From Spisula solida (taxonomy: Eukaryota; Mollusca; Bivalvia; Venerida; Mactridae), in contig OX365947.1 of NCBI GenBank assembly GCA_947247005.1, positions 3,610,530 through 3,674,529 on the forward strand: a stretch of DNA of 64,000 nt. Reading direction: 5' to 3'. Shown one piece after another: positions 12,801-18,800 of the stretch (position 1 is the first letter of the stretch; each line of letters begins with the position of its first letter). Made by a program: the position numbers and the translations under genes. The notes beneath the pieces are model-generated. The model worked only from the letters and a program-made list of their open reading frames with translations, made no database searches and was not told where the DNA came from.

Positions 12801-15800
12801 AATTTTGCAATGATAACAAATCGCAATATATATTGCATATACAATGTTCATCGAAACTGTAACAAAACATAACGTCACTAATACGGTAAACGTTGCACAA
12901 TAACAAACTGACAAATGTACTAACTTGATCAACTTTTCTGAAGTAGAGGCACCATGTTCTTGGATTGACAAACTGTGGTCATCGAAATGGTCTGCACAAG
13001 GTTCTAATTTCTCGCTTTTATCTTTGTCAGGGGCATTAGTATCACCTGCGGCTGCCGGCGAAACAATTTTCAATGATCTATAGTTGGAATAAAAATGATT
13101 TTGTTAAATGATATATATATATATATATGTATTTTTATATATTATAACATCATGACCTACTATTGTAACTTGGATATATATTAAGATAAACATATACAGG
13201 AAACACTTAACACTTAACAGTTGAAAATACAATGTATTTAATTACGGAGAATTGATCAAGCTCGTTAATATATATTCAAAAATACCAATTACCTGGGTAT
13301 GCAGTCTTCCATATAATCAGCACCGTACATTTCACCTTCTCTATAAGAGTGACTCAATGTAACATCAATCCAATCACTGACTGAAGACACATCCTTGTCA
13401 TCATTTGATGGGTGACAAGCTAACGTTGCAGATGAAGAACTCCTGAAAATGAAATAACATTTGGAATAAGAATTGTTTCCGAGTGATGGTGATGCACAAT
13501 AATACAGGCGTACTTCAAATAACGCATTGATGCACACGGTTTTAAACTTCTAGATAAGCGCGAATGCAAACATGTATTGTAATTGCAGAAAAGGGTATGG
13601 TAAACTTTGCACAATATATGAAGATACCTCTACAGATACTAACCTTGTAAACTTTTCTGAAGTAGATGCACCATGTTCTTTGCTTGACAAACTGCTGTTA
13701 TCGAGATGGTTTGCACAAGGCTGGGAATTTTCTATTCTCTCTTTGTCAAAAGCATCAGTATCACCTGCAGCTGCCGGCGACATATTCTGCCGAGGTGAAT
13801 GTCTACAATTGTAATATGAATAGTTTTTGTTAAGTGCTATGTTTCATATATTCTAACACCATGTACCTACTGTTTCAACTTGGATATACATTGCTAATGA
13901 ATATTGAAATTAACAAACGACACGCTTAAAAGTTAGAAAGTATGTAAATTGAGAGAACTCATCAAGAACATATACATGTAAATATAATATCCATTACCTA
14001 GGTATAAAGTCTTCCATGTAATCAGCACCATACATTTCACCTTCTCTATAGGAGTGACTCAATGTAACATCAATCCAATCACTGACCGAAGATATATCAG
14101 TGTCATCATTTGATGCGGAGCGAGCAGACTTTGCAGATGAATAACTCCTGAAAAATGGAATATTATTAGGACTATACAATGTTTCCAAATGATTGCACGA
14201 TACCAAAATGTCATTTTTGTAAACACATATTGATACGTATGGTTTAAAATTAGTCCAAATCAGAACCAAAAGGGCTATGAGTTGTAAATATCATTACAGA
14301 ATATTGTGAATCTTTACAGCATTCAAAATATTGCGAAATTGTCAATTGTTATATTATAAAAAGTAATTACCTAGATGACGTTGTATTGTCCTCAGCAACA
14401 TGTACTTCATCCTGTCGCTTAGAGTTACTGCTAATGCTAGTATATGTGTCATCTACTCGCTTTGAATAACTGCTAGTGCTAGTATATGTGTCATCATCCC
14501 GCTTGGAGTAACTGCTAGTGCTAGTATATGTGTCATCATCCCGCTTGGAGTAACTGCTAGTGCTGGTATGTGTGTCATTATCAAAATCACTGTCGGTTGA
14601 TACATCAGTAGCATAGTCTGATGTTGAACATTGATCCTTTCCAGATACAAAACTTCTGAAACATACAGTGATATTTCGATATTTCCGTTGTGAATCAGAC
14701 AACAAAAAACATGGAACGCAATGATACAGATGTAAGAGTATAACGAATGAGAAGCAACAAAACAGCGTTATTGAAGTGTCGACTACGAAAGCTCGTATGC
14801 TAAACATTGCACTACAAAAAAAGATCCATGTGCTAACCTGTTAAACTTGTCTGAAGAGAAGGTACTAGGTTCTTGACTTGACAAACTCAGACTTTCTTGT
14901 TGGCGTGCACAAAGTCGTGAATTCTCACTTGTATCTTTACCAGGAGCAATAGAATCACATGCGGCTGCCGGCGAAACATTCTTCAGAGATATAGATCTAT
15001 AATTGTAATAAAAATGATTTGTGTTAAATGACATATTTTTAATATTAAAACATCGACGTATTATCTTTTGAAAGTATAACAAACATAGCATTCTTGAAAT
15101 GCATAGTCATATAAATATCCATTCATTGCTAATGAATATTGAAATTAACATACGACACGCTTAAAAGTTAGAAAGTATGTAAATTGAGAGAACTCATCAA
15201 GAACATATACATTTGTACATGTAAATATAATATCCATTACCTGGGTATAAAGTCTTCCATGTAATCAGCACCATACAGTTCACCTTCTCTATAAGAGTGA
15301 CTTAATGTAACATCAATCCAATCACTAACCGAAGATACACCCGTGTTGTCATTTGATGCGGGGCCAGCTGACTTTTCAGATGAAGTACTCCTGGAAAATA
15401 GAATAATATTTGAATTATCGATTGTTTTCGAGAGATACACGATACTAGTAATACAAATGGTAAATTCTAATGACGCATTGATATATACGTGTTGATTTAA
15501 ATTATTCCAAATGAGCGCTAATACTACATAAATACTGTAAAGGTTGCAAAATAGTATGATCAAATAGAAAACCTCTTCATGTACTAACTAACCTGGTCAA
15601 TTTTTCTGAAGTAGGTGTACTATGTTCTTGGATTGACAAACTATGATCATCTAGGCGGTTTATACAATGCTGGGAATATTCCCTTTCTTCTATGTCAGGG
15701 GCATTAGAATCACCTGTGGCAGCCGGTGAACCTTTCTTCAGAGATGTAGATCTGTAATTGTAATGTGAACGACCATTGTTTAATGTTGTGTTTTACATAA

Positions 15801-18800
15801 TCTAATACCGTCATCGAGTGTCTCACAATGGACCTTAAACATTTAACAAACAAGGACTTGGGCATTTTGGACACAAGTAATTACGAAAAATGCATCAAAT
15901 ATATATACAAATATAAATATCAATTACCTGGGTATAAAGTCTTCCATGTAATCAGCATCATACATTTCACCTTCTCTATAAGAATGACTCAATGTGACAT
16001 CAATCCAATCACTGACCGAAGATATATCTGTTACATCCTTTGATGTGGGACACGCTACTTTGACAGATGAAGAACTCCTGAAAAATTAAGTAACATTTGG
16101 ATTATCGACTGTTTTTGAGTGATTCATGTTGATAAAATGGCAAAATTTAAGAATCCATTGATACATACGGATTTTAAATTATTCCAATTGAGAACCAAAG
16201 GGCATATGAACTTTTAATATCACCACAGAATATGGTGAACTTAAGTATGCAAAATATTAAGAATTTGTCAATTGTATGCTATTATAAATAACAATTACTT
16301 GGCTGATGTTGCATTGCTTTCAGCAGCATGCACTTCGTCCACACGCTTGGAGTAACTGCTAGAGCTAGTATGTGTGTAACTTCTAGTGCTGGTATATGTG
16401 TCATTATTCGAGTCACAGTCTGTTGATACATCAGTGTCATCGTCCGATGCCGAACAACCATTGTTTGCAAGTGAAGAACTTCTGTAAAATAAAGTAAAGT
16501 TAGGGGATGTTCGGTGTTATTTAGAAAAGGAAAACGAGCGAGAACGCAATGCTACATGAAGTTTAACAATTATTATTAACGAGAATCGAAAACATATCTT
16601 TATCGGAAATGTCTATGAAAGCGTACGTAGAGCTTTGCAAGAAAGCTAACGTTTCAAATGAGAATCAATATCAAACACTTGTACTACTTGAAATTTCTGC
16701 AAAACTGAATGGGAAACTAAGAAAAATACATGTAGTAACGGTTACATGCGCTTACCTGGTCAACTTGTTTGAAGTAGATGTACTAGGTTCTTGACTTGAC
16801 AAACTCCGACTTTCTTGTTGGCGTGCACAAAGTCGTGAATTCTCACTTTCATCTTTGTCAGGAGCATTAGAATCACCAGCGGCCGCCAGCGAAACATTCT
16901 TCAGAGATATAGATCTATAATTGTAAAAAAATGCATGTGTTTAATGGCGTGTTCATATAAATGTATATTCTAACATCATGACCTATGATCATTTTGAACG
17001 TATGTAAAGACAGTCATATCATAAAATGCATAGAAATATCAATATGCATTACCTGGGTATAAAGTCTTCCATGTAATCAGTACCATACATTTCACCTTCT
17101 CTGTAAGAGTGACTCAATGTTGCATCAACCCAATCACTGATCCAAGATACGCTAGTTTCATTGTCTGGTAGGGGACAGGATACCTTTGCAGATGTCGAAC
17201 GACTGAAAAATTGCGTTACATTTGGGTTATCTATTGTTTCCGAATGATGCACGACAATACAAGGGACATTCTAATGACACAATGATTATTACTGTTTTAA
17301 AATTATTCAAAATGATAACCTATAAGTCATTATTGTAAATGTGACAAACAGGATGTGACCTAGCATAAGAGAAACCATTTTATTCACTAACCTGATCAAT
17401 TTTTCTGAAGTAGATACATCATGTTCTTGTCTTGGCAAACTGTGGTCATCTTGGAGGTTTGTATTATCATCAACAGCATGTTCTTCATCCTCTTGATATG
17501 TGTGACTGATATAATCTTCGCGATCATCCCAGTCAATGATTGAAGGTGCGTCGTTGTCAGTGTCATTGTCTGATGTGGGATCTACATACTTTCTAGATAT
17601 GGGACTTCTGAAAAATAGAGACATACCTCGCTTTTTCGATAATATCGGAATGACACAGGAAACAAAGATGAACAATTGCAATGATATATACAGTGTACAT
17701 GTTAAACATTATTAACAATGTTATCAGTAATGACAACGTATCTTTAAAAATGGTACAAGCTCGTGTGGCAATCTGCTAAACAGACTAACTTGAATAACTT
17801 GTATGGATTAGTCTCATTGTTTTAAATAATGTTACAAAATGATCTAATTCCATATATGGAGATTCAGTAAACTAATCACTTGAAGAATATTATGAAGGTA
17901 CCGGCATGTACTATCATAGAGAATTCGTTAACTACAATGTATCTATATTAAGACAATTACCTGACTAATGTAGCATTCTCTTTATCAGAGTGACTAAGTG
18001 TGTCGTCGTCCCAATCACTGTCGTATGATACATCAGTTTCATTACCAGATTCCTGTGAATCTTTGTTTGCAGGCGAAGCAGATCTAGATAATGGAAAACA
18101 ATGGCGTTCGACTATAGTTAGTTACCAAATGGTTAAACCGATGGGAACATTCAAAATTGTTTCTTGTTTTGAAGATTAATTTCATGAACTTAGAAAACAT
18201 ATCTCCCATGCTGTAATGTCGTTTAATGTTAACTTTAATTGTTTAAAACTACCTCTACAGATTAGAAATAATATCATCCTTTGTACGTTTGGAAACTGAC
18301 CATCCTGGTGGGTTAGTCTAAATATTCGGTTGAATAAAGTATTGGGTTTGTAATTACATTAATTAGATTTAGGCTGAATAATGTGCAAAATAGTAAAATA
18401 TGACTTGGGAACTTTATCTATTAATTGGGATGTTCTTTAGGAGATTTTAATCTTCAATATAAGCAAGCAATTACCTGCTATGTTGGTCGGAAGGCGTTAC
18501 GCCAAGTCGGCAATTGGATGATCGGGCATTGTCCAAATGATTTGCAGATGCTATGAAATCTCTCTTTTGGTCCTTGTTCTTGGGAACATCGGAGGTAGAC
18601 AGTAAAGTACTCTTAGACGGAGCAGATCTGTTGTTTGAAATGATATTCAAGTATTATACAATCTTCTATAATAGTAGAATTAAATTTAATAAACTAATCA
18701 GTTTCCAACATTTTCATGAATACAATGGTTCAATTGTTCAACTAAATGTTTCTGAAATACATGTAACGTACAGGTATTTGTACTATGTAACTTAATCGAA

